A stretch of DNA of 64,000 bases from Vicinamibacterales bacterium. Its GTDB lineage: Bacteria; Acidobacteriota; Vicinamibacteria; Vicinamibacterales; Fen-181. The position numbers were made by a program, and so were the translations under genes. Location: positions 62,001-126,000 of the forward strand of contig DASXVO010000054.1 of assembly GCA_036504215.1 (NCBI GenBank), given 5' to 3'. Numbering within the stretch: the stretch's first letter is position 1; each line of letters starts with the position of its first letter. Of the stretch, positions 24,851 to 34,477 are shown one piece after another. Under the pieces are notes generated by a model. It had not been told where the DNA came from and did no database searches. It worked only from the letters and a program-made list of their open reading frames with translations.

Positions 24851-26020
24851 ATGGCAGTGACGAACACCGCACGGCGCGCCATCGCGGATATCGCCATCAC
24901 GGTCGCCCTCTTCGGGGCGCTCGTGCTTCCCGTAACAGGACCGGCACTCGGACTGGACGCGTCCCGGTCTCCGAACGAGCGGCGTGCGAAGGCGCCGCCG
25001 CCCTCCAGGCCCCGGTCCCTGCAGGCAGCGTGGGGTTTTCCGGGACAGTTCGATTCGTACTTTCGCGATCATTTCGGGTTTCGCAGCTGGCTCATTCGCC
25101 TGCACAGTCGCGCATCGCTCGCGATGGAGACCCGTCCGACCGACACGGTGCCGGTCGTTATCGGACGCGATCGATGGCTCTACTACTCAGGGGACGATGC
25201 GCTGAGGTACGTGGAGGGACGAAACCGCTTCTCCGACGAAGCGCTGCGAAACTGGGTCACGTGTCTCCAGGACCGGAGTCGCTGGCTCGCGAAGCGAGGT
25301 GCCCGTTACCTGGTTGTCATCGCTCCAGGGAAGTCATCGGTCTACCCGGAGCATCTCCCGGCCTGGATTCCTCTCACGACCGAGGGCAACCGGCTGGATC
25401 AGCTCGTGAAGGCCGTGAAGGGGGTACCCGACGTCGAACTTCTCGACCTGCGCAGCACATTGCGCGAGGCGAAGCGAGGGGCCCAGGTCTACGACACGAC
25501 GGACACGCACTGGAACGCCCTGGGCGCCCACGCCGCCTACGTCGCGATCATCGATCGTCTCGCGCGGTGGTTTCCCGGTGAGGCACCCGTGCCGCTGTCT
25601 CGGTTCGATCTCAGCTGGAGACGCGGGTCTGGCGATCTTTCGGAGATGCTGGGCCTCGGCGAGTCCATGCAGGAGACGATCCCGATCCTGGTCCGGCGCT
25701 CGCCGAACTCGTTCCAGAACGTCGACGGACGTGCGTTCGCCTCGCTGTCCCGCTTCCCGCCGATCGTCACGGAGAATCGGAAGGCTCGCATCGAGCGCGC
25801 CGTGGTCTTCAGGGATTCGTTCTCCATCGCCTTGATGCCGTTCCTGCCTGAGCACTTCGGCCGGTCCGTGTTCCTCCGGACCACGGAGTTCGAGGCCGGC
25901 GTGGTGGAGACGGAACGTCCCGTTCTCGTCATCCAGGAATACGCGGAGAGGTTTCTCTCTGTACTCAGCCCGGTGAATCAGCCGGCGATTCTCCAGGAGC
26001 TCCACCGCGGGACAAGGTGA
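24851..26020 (+). CDS. AlgJ/AlgX-like SGNH-type O-acetyltransferase
   Basis: A 389-residue periplasmic or membrane-anchored protein. N-terminal TM (IADIAITVALFGALVLPVTG), then the AlgJ/X fold: FDSYFRDHFGFRSWLIRLHS, VIGRDRWLYYSGDDALRYVE, LVVIAPGKSSVYPEHLP, the catalytic Asp-His motif YDTTDTHWNALGAHAAY, and later AVVFRDSFSIALMPFLPEHF with the nucleophilic Ser in RDSFS. All expected catalytic residues (Asp, His, Ser) are present. It would transfer acetyl groups delivered by the MBOAT protein onto an exopolysaccharide. It is the last gene of the pair; a palindromic repeat begins 9 bp after its stop. Confidence 0.9.
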   Translation: MAVTNTARRAIADIAITVALFGALVLPVTGPALGLDASRSPNERRAKAPPPSRPRSLQAAWGFPGQFDSYFRDHFGFRSWLIRLHSRASLAMETRPTDTVPVVIGRDRWLYYSGDDALRYVEGRNRFSDEALRNWVTCLQDRSRWLAKRGARYLVVIAPGKSSVYPEHLPAWIPLTTEGNRLDQLVKAVKGVPDVELLDLRSTLREAKRGAQVYDTTDTHWNALGAHAAYVAIIDRLARWFPGEAPVPLSRFDLSWRRGSGDLSEMLGLGESMQETIPILVRRSPNSFQNVDGRAFASLSRFPPIVTENRKARIERAVVFRDSFSIALMPFLPEHFGRSVFLRTTEFEAGVVETERPVLVIQEYAERFLSVLSPVNQPAILQELHRGTR

Positions 26021-26028
26021 CGGGAAGA

Positions 26029-26074
26029 GGTGACACGCTCCATTTACCGGGTCGCAAGCATGGAAGGTGTCACC
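26029..26074. repeat. Dispersed palindromic repeat, copy 1
   Basis: GGTGACAC (26029-26036) and GTGTCACC (26067-26074) are perfect inverted arms; the pairing extends imperfectly inward (GCTCCA against TGGAAG). The unit is 46 bp with a central loop. Related units of almost the same length lie at 29982 and 33050. All three are intergenic. It resembles a REP-type element spread by a RAYT transposase acting elsewhere in the genome, though no such gene is in the window. Confidence 0.6.
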
Positions 26075-26818
26075 GTTTCAGCCCGACCGTCCTCGGCGCC
26101 TTCGCGGTGCGCGACGCACTCACCAGCGTCATCGTCCTCGGGCACTCGAGCACCGTGTCGCTGCCGGAGGCCAGCTACTCGTCGGTGCTTCGCTGCCGGC
26201 GTGATGTCAGCGGCAACGTGCGCGACATCCACCAGCAGGATGGCCGGCTGAACCAGCACTCGCTGGAGTTGACGGCGTCAGCGCACGGTCCGATGCAGTC
26301 CGGCGCAGTCGTCTGCCACGGCGCGCGGGACCGCGTGTACGAGGGTTCGCTCGCCGCCTTCGTGGCGTCGAACGAGTTGACGCATTCGGTCCACCCCGGC
26401 CGTCTCGCCTGGGTGGCCGACGCAAGCCAGCGCGACCAGGTCGTGATGCAGTGCGGGGCGGCGGTGCCCGTCAGCCGCCTGCGCCGCGCTGCTCCCGCTG
26501 CTCGAGACGAGACGGGGATGGCGTTTGGCTGAAGCCATGCGCCGACCGGCGATTGCCGGCGTCGATGCCAGATTCGGACACCGACAGCCCCGCCAATCCG
26601 AGATGTTGGATTCGACGAACCGGATCCGACGGCCCTCGGAAACTGCCCGCAGATCCGCACGTTTTCCCCCGCGAAACCGATCACTTCCGAAAAGACAGCC
26701 TCGAAGATTCCCCCTAACGTGGGAAGAGCGCGGATTCACCGTGAGCGCGCTCGATGGCCCTGCGATGGGTCCGCGGCGACGCCTGCGCCCTCGGTCTTGC
26801 GGCAATCAAGGAGGCGGT
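26075..26818. other. Long intergenic stretch without a recognised gene
   Basis: This 744-bp stretch lies between the first palindromic repeat and the Oar-like receptor. A plus-strand frame stays open from 26017 to 26532 and contains protein-like pieces (SSVLRCRRDVSGNVRDIHQQ, LAAFVASNELTHSVHPGRLA), but I recognise no family and it overlaps the repeat at its 5' end. It may be an old remnant. The 3' part (about 26550-26818) should contain the promoter and leader of the receptor; AAGGAGGCGGT at 26809-26819 is its ribosome binding site. Confidence 0.4.
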
Positions 26819-29800
26819 ATGAAGTTCGGAAGGTCACTCCTGCTCGCGTTCGCGATCGCGCTCTGCGTCGCGGCGTCGAGCCTCGCCCAGCAACCGGGCG
26901 AGATCTTCGGAAAGGTCAGCGACGCGCAGGGCGGGGTCATGCCCGGCGTCACGGTCACGCTCACCGGGCCATCGCTGCTGCAGCCGGTGGCGGCGACCAG
27001 CAGTGCGACCGGCACCTATCGATTCCCCGGGTTGGGGGTCGGTGCCTACGCCGTCAGGTTCGAACTGACCGGTTTCAAGACGCTCGTGCGAGACGCCGTG
27101 CGCGTGGAGATCGGCGCCAACGTGCAGGTGAACGCCTCGCTCGAGATCTCACAGGTCCAGGAGACGGTGACGGTACAGGCGGAGACGCCCGTGGTGGACC
27201 TGAGGGACACCGGGAAGAGCTCGCGCTTCACGCAGGAGGCGCTGCAGTCGATCCCCTCGGCCCGCGATCCGTGGGTCATGATCGAGCAGACGCCGTCGGT
27301 CGCGATGGACCGGCAGAACGTCGGCGGCAGCGGGTCCGGGCAGCAGTCGAATTTCATGGCGCGCGGCGCCGCGTTCTCGCAGCAGAAGTGGAACCTGGAC
27401 GGCGTGGACATCACCGACATGGCGGCGACTGGCGGGTCGCCCGTCTACTTCGACTTCGACACGTTCGAGGAGATGCAGGTCAGCACGGGAGGCTCGGACG
27501 TCACGATGCAGTCGCCCGGCGTCGCCGTCAACGTCGTGACCAAGAGCGGGACCGATGCGCTGCGCGGCAGCACGCGGTTCTACATCACGGACCAGAAGTT
27601 CCAGTCGAACAACGTCACCGACGAGATCCGCCGGCAGGGCGCCTCCTCGGGCAACCCGATTCAGAACATCAAGGACTACGGGTTCGAGGTGGGCGGCCCG
27701 ATCAGGAAGGGGCGCGCCTGGTTCTGGGGCAGCTACGGCAAGCAGGACATCAGGGTCGGGATCAACAACTTCTTCCTGAGAACCGACGCGTGCCGGCCGG
27801 TCGCGGCCGCGCCGCTCAACTACCCGGTGGACGATGTGCGGGCCTGCCTCAACACCGACCAGACGATCCTGAACAACTACAACTTCAAGGTGGCCGTGGA
27901 GCTGTTCAAGAACAACCAGTTCTCCTGGTTCTACAACGGTGCGGAGAAGGTCCGGAACGCGCGCGGCGCCGACGACCTGCACCCGATCGAGTCCACGAAT
28001 CGCCAGATCGGCGTCGCCGACACCTCGCTCGGGTCGTCGCTCTGGAAGACCGGCATGCCGAAGACCTACAAGTGGAGCGACCGGCAGATCTTCAGCGACA
28101 AGCTGATGATGGAGTACCAGTACGCCCACGTCGGCAACAACTTCGTGATGGACTTCCACGAGGACGCCCTCTCGTCGGTCCAGGTGGCCTATGACCGCTC
28201 GAGCCGCGCCTTCATGCGCTCCTTCAGCCAGAATACCTACGTTCGTCCGACCGACAGCGTCGACGTGACGTTGAGCTACTTCCTGCCGGGCAAGCTGGGC
28301 GGCGACCACGCGATCAAGGCCGGCTTCAAATACCGCAACGACCTGGCGTTCACAAGGACGCACTGGGGCGGCAACACCCAGGCCTGGTTCGACAACTTCA
28401 CGACCATGAACGCGTCGGCCGCGCAGCTCTATCGCGACGGCACGAGCGAGGGTGGCCTGCACAACCGCTCGTTCTACGTGCAGGATGCCTACTCGCGCAA
28501 GCGCCTGACGGTCAACCTCGGTTTCCGGTTCGACTATCAGAGTGACTTCCAGCAGCCCAAGGACGTGCCGGCCAACCCGTTCTACGGCCAGGCGACGTTC
28601 AAGGGCGTGTACAACAACATGACGTATACCGGGCAGCCCTTCAACCAGCTTCCGGCCCTGTCCTTCCCCGGCGCGGACTCCGGTGTGGCGTTCAAGACCT
28701 TCTCGCCGCGCATCGGCCTGACGTACGACCTGACCGGCGACTCGAAGAACGTGTTCAAGTTCAACTTCGCGCGCTACGTCGGACAGCTTGGGACGGGTGC
28801 GCTGTCGGGCCTCTACCTCACGACCGGCTCCACGCTGATCCGCTATCCGTGGGTGGACCTGAACAACGACAAGTTCGTCCAGGCGAACGAGGTCGTGCTG
28901 ACGGCGATCCCCCAGAACTACACGCCGGGCTACGACTACACCAACCCGACCCGTGTGAGCACCACCGGGTCGGTGGACCCGAGCCTGAAGCCGGACGCCA
29001 CCAATGAGGTCATCATCGGGTTCGACCGGCAGCTCGGCCCGAATTTCGGCGTGAGCGCGAGCTACATCTATCGGAAGTACTCGAACTTCCGCTGGACCGA
29101 CGGCTTGCAGGACCCGATCCTCATCAACTCCAACCTGCCCAATGCCGGCGGCGACACGGTGGGCTTCACGGCGGCGAACTACGTGCCGGTGACCTACACG
29201 CCGCCGGCCTCGGCGTGCCCGGCAGGCGCCTACTGCCCAGCGGTGACCTACTACCAGCCGACGAGCCGAATTCCGACGACGTACGTGCTGAACAATCAGC
29301 CCGGCTACGAACGCGCCTACCAGGGCTTCGAGCTGAGCCTCCGCAAGCGGATGTCGAAGCGCTGGATGATGAGCGGCGGCTTCTCGTACAACGACGCCAC
29401 GCGCTCGTACGCCTCGGACGCCTCGTACGAGGATCCGACCAACATCGACAAGCTGGACGGCGGCCAGTTCGCGCCGCTGTCGAGCTCGAGCGGCCTCGGC
29501 AACGTCTTCCCGAACGCCAAGTGGATCTTCAGGCTGACGGGCGCCTACCAGTTGCCCCTCTGGCAGGTGGGCGTGGCCGGCTTCTACAACGTGCGCCAGG
29601 GCTATCCGTTCATCCGGACGATCAACATCGCCGACCGGCTGAACGGGGCGGGCCAGGTGTACGTGATGCTCGACAAGGTCGGCGACGTCCGGCTTCCCAC
29701 CTTCCAGCAGCTCGACGTGCGGGTGGACAAGCCATTCACGCTCTTCAAGCGGCTCAAGGTGCAGGCGAGCGTCGACATCTTCAACCTGTTCAACGCCAAC

Positions 29801-29905
29801 ACCTCGCTCTCGATCCGGGGCACCCAGAACGCGGGGAACGCGAACCAGATCAGCTCGCTGCTCGCTCCGAGGGTCATTCGGTTCGGCTTCCGGGCGACGT
29901 TCTGA
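26819..29905 (+). CDS. TonB-dependent, Oar-like outer membrane receptor with carboxypeptidase-regulatory domain
   Basis: A 1028-residue outer membrane receptor. Signal peptide MKFGRSLLLAFAIALCVAAS, then a CarboxypepD_reg-like domain at about 25-110 (GEIFGKVSDAQGGVMPGVTV, GTYRFPGLGVGAYAVRFELT), a plug at about 120-240 (VNVVTKSGTDALRGSTRFYI) and a large barrel ending in ASVDIFNLFNANTSLSIRGT and an FRATF C-terminus with terminal Phe. Strong AAGGAGG supports the ATG at 26819; the frame is open upstream to 26525 but that part has no homology. The ligand is unknown. This class is greatly expanded in Acidobacteria and is thought to import or bind oligosaccharides, peptides or other polymers. Confidence 0.9.
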   Translation: MKFGRSLLLAFAIALCVAASSLAQQPGEIFGKVSDAQGGVMPGVTVTLTGPSLLQPVAATSSATGTYRFPGLGVGAYAVRFELTGFKTLVRDAVRVEIGANVQVNASLEISQVQETVTVQAETPVVDLRDTGKSSRFTQEALQSIPSARDPWVMIEQTPSVAMDRQNVGGSGSGQQSNFMARGAAFSQQKWNLDGVDITDMAATGGSPVYFDFDTFEEMQVSTGGSDVTMQSPGVAVNVVTKSGTDALRGSTRFYITDQKFQSNNVTDEIRRQGASSGNPIQNIKDYGFEVGGPIRKGRAWFWGSYGKQDIRVGINNFFLRTDACRPVAAAPLNYPVDDVRACLNTDQTILNNYNFKVAVELFKNNQFSWFYNGAEKVRNARGADDLHPIESTNRQIGVADTSLGSSLWKTGMPKTYKWSDRQIFSDKLMMEYQYAHVGNNFVMDFHEDALSSVQVAYDRSSRAFMRSFSQNTYVRPTDSVDVTLSYFLPGKLGGDHAIKAGFKYRNDLAFTRTHWGGNTQAWFDNFTTMNASAAQLYRDGTSEGGLHNRSFYVQDAYSRKRLTVNLGFRFDYQSDFQQPKDVPANPFYGQATFKGVYNNMTYTGQPFNQLPALSFPGADSGVAFKTFSPRIGLTYDLTGDSKNVFKFNFARYVGQLGTGALSGLYLTTGSTLIRYPWVDLNNDKFVQANEVVLTAIPQNYTPGYDYTNPTRVSTTGSVDPSLKPDATNEVIIGFDRQLGPNFGVSASYIYRKYSNFRWTDGLQDPILINSNLPNAGGDTVGFTAANYVPVTYTPPASACPAGAYCPAVTYYQPTSRIPTTYVLNNQPGYERAYQGFELSLRKRMSKRWMMSGGFSYNDATRSYASDASYEDPTNIDKLDGGQFAPLSSSSGLGNVFPNAKWIFRLTGAYQLPLWQVGVAGFYNVRQGYPFIRTINIADRLNGAGQVYVMLDKVGDVRLPTFQQLDVRVDKPFTLFKRLKVQASVDIFNLFNANTSLSIRGTQNAGNANQISSLLAPRVIRFGFRATF

Positions 29906-29972
29906 GCAGGAGTCAGGAGACAGGAGACAGAAGTGAGAATCGAGAAGTGAGAACTGAGAATTGAGAAGGCAG
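29906..29972. repeat. Purine-rich short direct repeats (GAGAA/GTGAGAA)
   Basis: Right after the receptor stop the plus strand is nearly all purine, with repeats such as GGAGACAGGAGACAG and GTGAGAATCGAGAA, then GTGAGAACTGAGAATTGAGA. It is low-complexity sequence directly before the second palindromic repeat. It may be part of the same mobile unit or a relic of replication slippage. Confidence 0.55.
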
Positions 29973-29981
29973 GCACCAACG

Positions 29982-30024
29982 GGTGGCACTTTCCATCCAG
30001 GCTCGGGATATGGGAAGTGTCACC
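29982..30024. repeat. Dispersed palindromic repeat, copy 2
   Basis: Arms GGTGGCACTTTCCA (29982-29995, shifted by one G) and TGGGAAGTGTCACC (30011-30024) pair over 14 positions with two G-T-type mismatches, around a loop containing GCTCGGGA. Preceded by ACCAACGG, a sequence also found just before copy 3. The ATG at 29983 that opens the frame of the decayed receptor lies inside this repeat. Confidence 0.65.
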
Positions 30025-33009
30025 TCTGCTGCCTTCTCTCGTCAGCCGCCGACGTGCCCCACTCTGCGGGTCAGCGTGGTTCCTGCTCGTCGGAGCCGCG
30101 GTCCCCAGCCGATCTCACGCGCTCGTTGCGATCGGCCGCAGGTGGGTGCACCCGTTCCTCGAGACGTCGTTCGGTCCGGAAATACTGATTTCGTCGTAGC
30201 GTGTTGTCTGGCCTGGGGTGGAATCGCCTTCGGGCAGGGCAACACCATGGGCACACTCTCGGGGAAGGTTCTCGATCCCGATGGGTTGGCGATTCCTGGA
30301 GTGACGATCACGGCATCGTCGCCCACCATGCAGGGCGCTCGTACCATCATCTCGTCGGCGAATGGAGATTTCGTCCTGCCGTTGCTCCCGGCCGGCGACT
30401 ACCGCATCACGTTCGAACTGGCCGGGTTCTCGACCAAGACGCTGGAACAGCGCGTGTCGCCCGGCGAGACGACCGTCCTGGTCGCGGTCAAACTGGCCGT
30501 GGCCTCGGTCAGCGAATCGGTCACCGTCGTCGGGAAGACCGAGAACTTCGCGCAGACGGCCTCCGCAGCGATTAGCTACAAGTCCGACCTGGTCCAGAAG
30601 CTGCCGACCAACCGGTCGGTGACCGAGACCGTGCTGCTGGCGCCCGGCGTCAACAACACGGGGCCGAGTGCCGCGGTCACCATCTCCGGTGCGCTGTCCT
30701 ACGAGGGGCTCTACCTCCTCAATGGCGTGGTGATCAACGAGAACCTGCGCGGCCAGCCGCTCGGGCTGTTCGTCGAGGACGCCATCCAGGAAACGACCAC
30801 CACGACCGGCAGCGCGTCGCCCTGGGGCGAGCCGAAGACCAACATCACCGTGCCGACCTACACCTACACGGTTGGCGGGCCGATCCTGAGGGACAAGCCG
30901 TGGTTCTTCCACGACGGCCGGTACCGGAAGACCGCGACCTCCAACACCTTCGCGTTCTCGGCGATTCCGCACAACCAGTCCACGAAGGAATACCGCCTCG
31001 AGGAGAAGCTGACGTACGCGATCAATCCGAACCACAACATCCGCGGCACGGCCTTCCAACTGGCGACGAGCGCGAACAACTACTTCTTCAACGGCATGGA
31101 CCCGCGTCAGTTGTACAACCGGCGTCTGCCGCAGAACATGTACTCGTTCAACTACAACGCGATTCTGTCGTCGAAGCTGTTCTTCGAGGCGCAGTACTCT
31201 CAGCGCCACCTGGCGTGGGAGAACGACGGGTCGCGCTACACCGACCGGATCTACGGCACGCAGCTCACCGACCGGGCCAAGACGACGTTCTGGGCGCCGA
31301 CCTTCTGCGGTGTCTGCACCGGCGAAAGCCGCGACAACCAGGACATCCTCGCCAAGGTCAACTACTTCCTGTCCACGTCGAAGGCCGGCTCGCACAACAT
31401 CGTGGCCGGCGTCGACGTCTTCAATGACTACCGCTTCTCGAACAACCACCAGTCGGGCAGCGACTTCATCGTGTCGGTGCCGCGCTCGATCCAGAACGGG
31501 TCGACCTTCTACCCGGTGGTCACCAATACGACCGGGTCCAACCAGACCCTCATCAGCTACCGGCCGATCCTCGTGCCGACCAAGGGCACGAACATCTGGA
31601 CCTACTCCGGGTTCTTCAACGACTCGTGGCGCCTGAGCAACAACTTCAGCTTCAACCTTGGCCTCCGGTGGGACCGCAACCGCAGCATCGACAGCAGCGG
31701 CGCGGAGGTCGCGAAGGATGCGACGTTCAGTCCGCGGCTCTCGATGACGTGGGACCCGAAGGGTGACGGAAAGACGACGGTCTTCGGATCCTACGCGCGC
31801 TACGTCGCCAGCATGGCGAACAGCGTCGCCGATGCCGGTTCGGCCGGCGGTCAGCCTGCGCTCTACCAGTGGTACTACCAGGGGACGACCGTCAACGGCG
31901 CCGCGAGCGGACCGTACCTGACGCCGGATCAGGCGCTGCCGACCCTCTTCGCGTGGTGGGATGCCCAAGGCGGGGCAAACAATCCGAACCTCGTGGCGGT
32001 GACGATCCCCGGCTTGAGCACGAGGATTGGCGACAACCTCAAGGCGCAGTACATGACCGAGTACATGGCCGGCATGAGTCACAACTTCGGCCGCGTGCTG
32101 CTGCGCGTGGACGCGTCGTATCGTCCCGCGGCGAACTTCTACGGCAACTACACCAGCATCGCCACGGGCAAGGTGACCAACCCGGTCAGCGGCGCGAGGT
32201 ACGACCTCACGCTGGTGCAGAACACGGATTCGGTGTGGCGTCGCTAATGGGGTGTCAACACGCAACTGTCGTGGCGCGTCAATCGAGACCTGACCCTCTG
32301 CGGGAACTGGACGATCTCGGAGAACCGCGGCAACGTCGAAGGAGAGAACACGGGTTCCGGCCCGGTCAGAACCGCCGCCAACCAGTACATGGATTACAAG
32401 GATCCGAGCTGGAACTACCCGGAGGGGGACCTCGGATCCGATCAGCGTCATCGAGGCCGCATCTTCGCGAACGACGACATGGGCCTCGGCCGCTTCGGCA
32501 GGCTCGGCGTGGGCGTGCTGCAGATGTTGAACAGCGGCTCGCCGTATGGCGCGGTGGCCGGCATCGACATGCGGCCCTACGTGGCCAATCCCGGCTACAC
32601 GACCGCGCAGGGCGGTTCGACGGTGCAGTACTACTTCGCGGCGCGCGACGCGTACCGTGGCGACTGGATGATCCGGACGGACCTGTCCCTCAACTACTCG
32701 TATCGTGTCGGCAAGGTCGAGGCGTTCTGGCAGGGCCAGGTGCTGAACCTGTTCGATCGCGCGGCGGTAACCGGCGTCGCCAACCTGAATCAGAACGTGT
32801 TCACCGCGGCGTCGCCTGGCACCATCCGGGGGCTGGCAGCCTTCAATGCGTTCACCACGGCCCCGGTCGCCGGTGTGAACTACGTGCTGGATCCGGGCAC
32901 GACGAGCAGGGATCTGGCCGGTAACCCGGTGGCGTTCGGTCAACCGCTGTCGGCCAACGCCTACCAGACGCCGCGCACGTTCCGCATGAGCTTCGGCGTG
33001 CGCTTCTAG
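29983..33009 (+). pseudogene. Decayed Oar-like TonB-dependent receptor
   Basis: One continuous reading frame interrupted by an in-frame TAA at 32245-32247. Upstream: CarboxypepD domain (TMGTLSGKVLDPDGLAIPGV) and half a barrel. Downstream: NTQLSWRVNRDLTLCGNWTI to a proper C-terminus TFRMSFGVRF. It resembles the intact receptor at 34478-37393; there the stop position corresponds to Tyr in NSVERDYKGVSVQF. Two more lesions: about 40 codons of the plug, including the AEYGRF-GGVVN-ITKSGGN region, are missing near 30810-30830, and the signal peptide (VVACCLAWGGIAFGQ) lacks a usable start, the only ATG being within a palindromic repeat. The plug deletion alone should disable it. Fragments 29983-32247 and 32389-33009 could be mistaken for two genes. 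Confidence 0.85.
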
Positions 33010-33049
33010 GAAGGGTCACGGTAGTGACCAACGGGTGACACCAGGAGAA

Positions 33050-33095
33050 GGTGGCACTCTCCGTTCTTTCGACTCGGGAGATGGAGAGTGCCACC
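33050..33095. repeat. Dispersed palindromic repeat, copy 3
   Basis: GGTGGCACTCTCC (33050-33062) and GGAGAGTGCCACC (33083-33095) are perfect 13-bp inverted arms around a 20-bp loop containing ACTCGGGA. The 46-bp unit lies 40 bp after the decayed receptor. ACCAACGGGTGACACC just upstream (33028-33043) repeats the flank seen before copy 2. A hairpin of this size could also act as a bidirectional terminator between the convergent genes. Confidence 0.7.
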
Positions 33096-33151
33096 ATGGC
33101 AGGTGCCGCCAACCTGCACGAACGCCGCTGTGACGGGCGGCGCGACGATCA

Positions 33152-34444
33152 TCACGGCCGTGGAGGTCGTGGAGTTGCCTGTTCCGGCACGTGACGCCGC
33201 TCGCGGTCGCGGCCGTCGGCCAGCGTCGTCACGGCCAGCATGCCTGTCACATTGGCGACGGTTCGAAAGGCATTGGGAATCGGGTCGATGGCCAGTAGCA
33301 GGCCAAGCGCACCGATCGGAAGCCCCGCCGCCGCGAGCACCGGCGCCACCACGACCACCGCGCCACTCGGCACCCCGCCCACCGCGAAGCTCGTCACGAC
33401 GGCGGTCAGCACGATGGCCACCGTGTGCGAAGGGTCGATGGCGATGCCGTACAGGCGCCCGACAAAGCAGGTGACCACCACGAACCAGACGGGCGAGGAG
33501 TACTTGAAGACCGCCAGCGACAGCGGCAGCACGAACCCGGTTGCGGTTTGCGACAGGCCCAGGTGCCGCTCCGCGCCCTCCACCATCGCCGGCAACGACG
33601 CCATCGACGAGTGCGTGCTGAACGCGACGATCTGCGCCGGCGCGGCCGCACGCGCGAACCGTAGCGGCGACACGCCCGCACCTGCGAGCACCACGAGATA
33701 GAGAAACACTGTGAACACGACTTGTGCGACCGCCGACACGACGACGTAGTATGCCAGAGCGCTGACGATGCCCACGCCCACGCGAATCGCCAGGCCGACG
33801 CCGAGGGCAAACACACCATAGGGCGAGAGGGAGACGATCCAGTTCAGCACCACGGTGATCGTCGCATCGACCGACCGGACCAGCGTGACGAGCGGGTCCC
33901 GCAGTGCCTGAGGAATGCGCGCCGCACCAAGCGCGAACGCCACCGAGAACACCAGGAGGGGGACCATCGTGCCGTCGGCGGCGGCGCGAATCGCGTTGGT
34001 CGGCACCAGTTCGAGGATCCACTGGGCGGCGCTGGGATTGGGTCCTGCCATGACCGGGGCCGACACGCTCGCTCGAAGCGCCGCGGAGGTCGCTGCGTTG
34101 ATGGGCAGGCGCGCGAAGACCATTGGCATCGTGACCACCGCCAGCACCGCGGTGCCGGTCAGCAGCCCGAGGATGACCGCGCCCGCCCGCCATCCTGCCC
34201 GCCCAATCTCACGCGGGTCACCGCTGCCCGCGATGCTCCCGACAAGCTTCGAGACCACGAAGGGCAGGATGGTCATCAGGATCGCGTTGATCCAGAGCTT
34301 CCCACCGATCTCGATCGCCGCGCCGGCCGTGAGCGCGGCCGCGTGGCCGGTCGCCGCGAGCGCGGCGCCCACGGCGAGCCCGCCGGCCAGCCCGATGATG
34401 GCCTTCGTCCCGAGGTTCAGGCCCAAGGTCCGCTGTCCGGTCAC
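33152..34444 (-). CDS. Dicarboxylate/amino acid:cation symporter (DAACS/GltP family)
   Basis: A 430-residue carrier that takes up glutamate, aspartate or C4-dicarboxylates with protons or sodium. Family features: NLGTKAIIGLAGGLAVGAAL near the N-terminus, reentrant-loop serine motif AFSTHSSMASLPAM (the SSxxTLP-like hairpin), and the substrate-site helices SFAVGGVPSGAVVVVAPVL and IDPIPNAFRTVANVTGML. The usual NMDGT motif is replaced by KYSSP (AVFKYSSPVWF), as in some distant members, so substrate choice may differ from GltP. It is the last gene of the minus-strand scavenging run, 33 bp after the receptor gene, and fits uptake of glutamate released by gamma-glutamyltransferase. Confidence 0.85.
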   Translation of the reverse strand: MTGQRTLGLNLGTKAIIGLAGGLAVGAALAATGHAAALTAGAAIEIGGKLWINAILMTILPFVVSKLVGSIAGSGDPREIGRAGWRAGAVILGLLTGTAVLAVVTMPMVFARLPINAATSAALRASVSAPVMAGPNPSAAQWILELVPTNAIRAAADGTMVPLLVFSVAFALGAARIPQALRDPLVTLVRSVDATITVVLNWIVSLSPYGVFALGVGLAIRVGVGIVSALAYYVVVSAVAQVVFTVFLYLVVLAGAGVSPLRFARAAAPAQIVAFSTHSSMASLPAMVEGAERHLGLSQTATGFVLPLSLAVFKYSSPVWFVVVTCFVGRLYGIAIDPSHTVAIVLTAVVTSFAVGGVPSGAVVVVAPVLAAAGLPIGALGLLLAIDPIPNAFRTVANVTGMLAVTTLADGRDRERRHVPEQATPRPPRP

Positions 34445-34477
34445 GTGTCGCGTCCTCCGGGCCCTGTGCGCGGCCTG

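Noticed and set aside
27149-29989. 946-codon minus-strand frame opposite the first receptor
   Set aside because: Composition of a shadow frame (Val/Arg/His-rich) and no signal peptide; the plus frame is an obvious receptor.
30115-32943. 942-codon minus-strand frame opposite the decayed receptor
   Set aside because: I considered whether the stop codon in the plus frame meant that the minus strand was the real gene. The plus frame on both sides of the stop aligns with an intact relative, so the minus frame is a shadow.
32389-33009. A separate short receptor-like gene
   Set aside because: It is in the same frame as the upstream part and continues the barrel directly after a single stop codon, so it is the 3' part of one broken gene.
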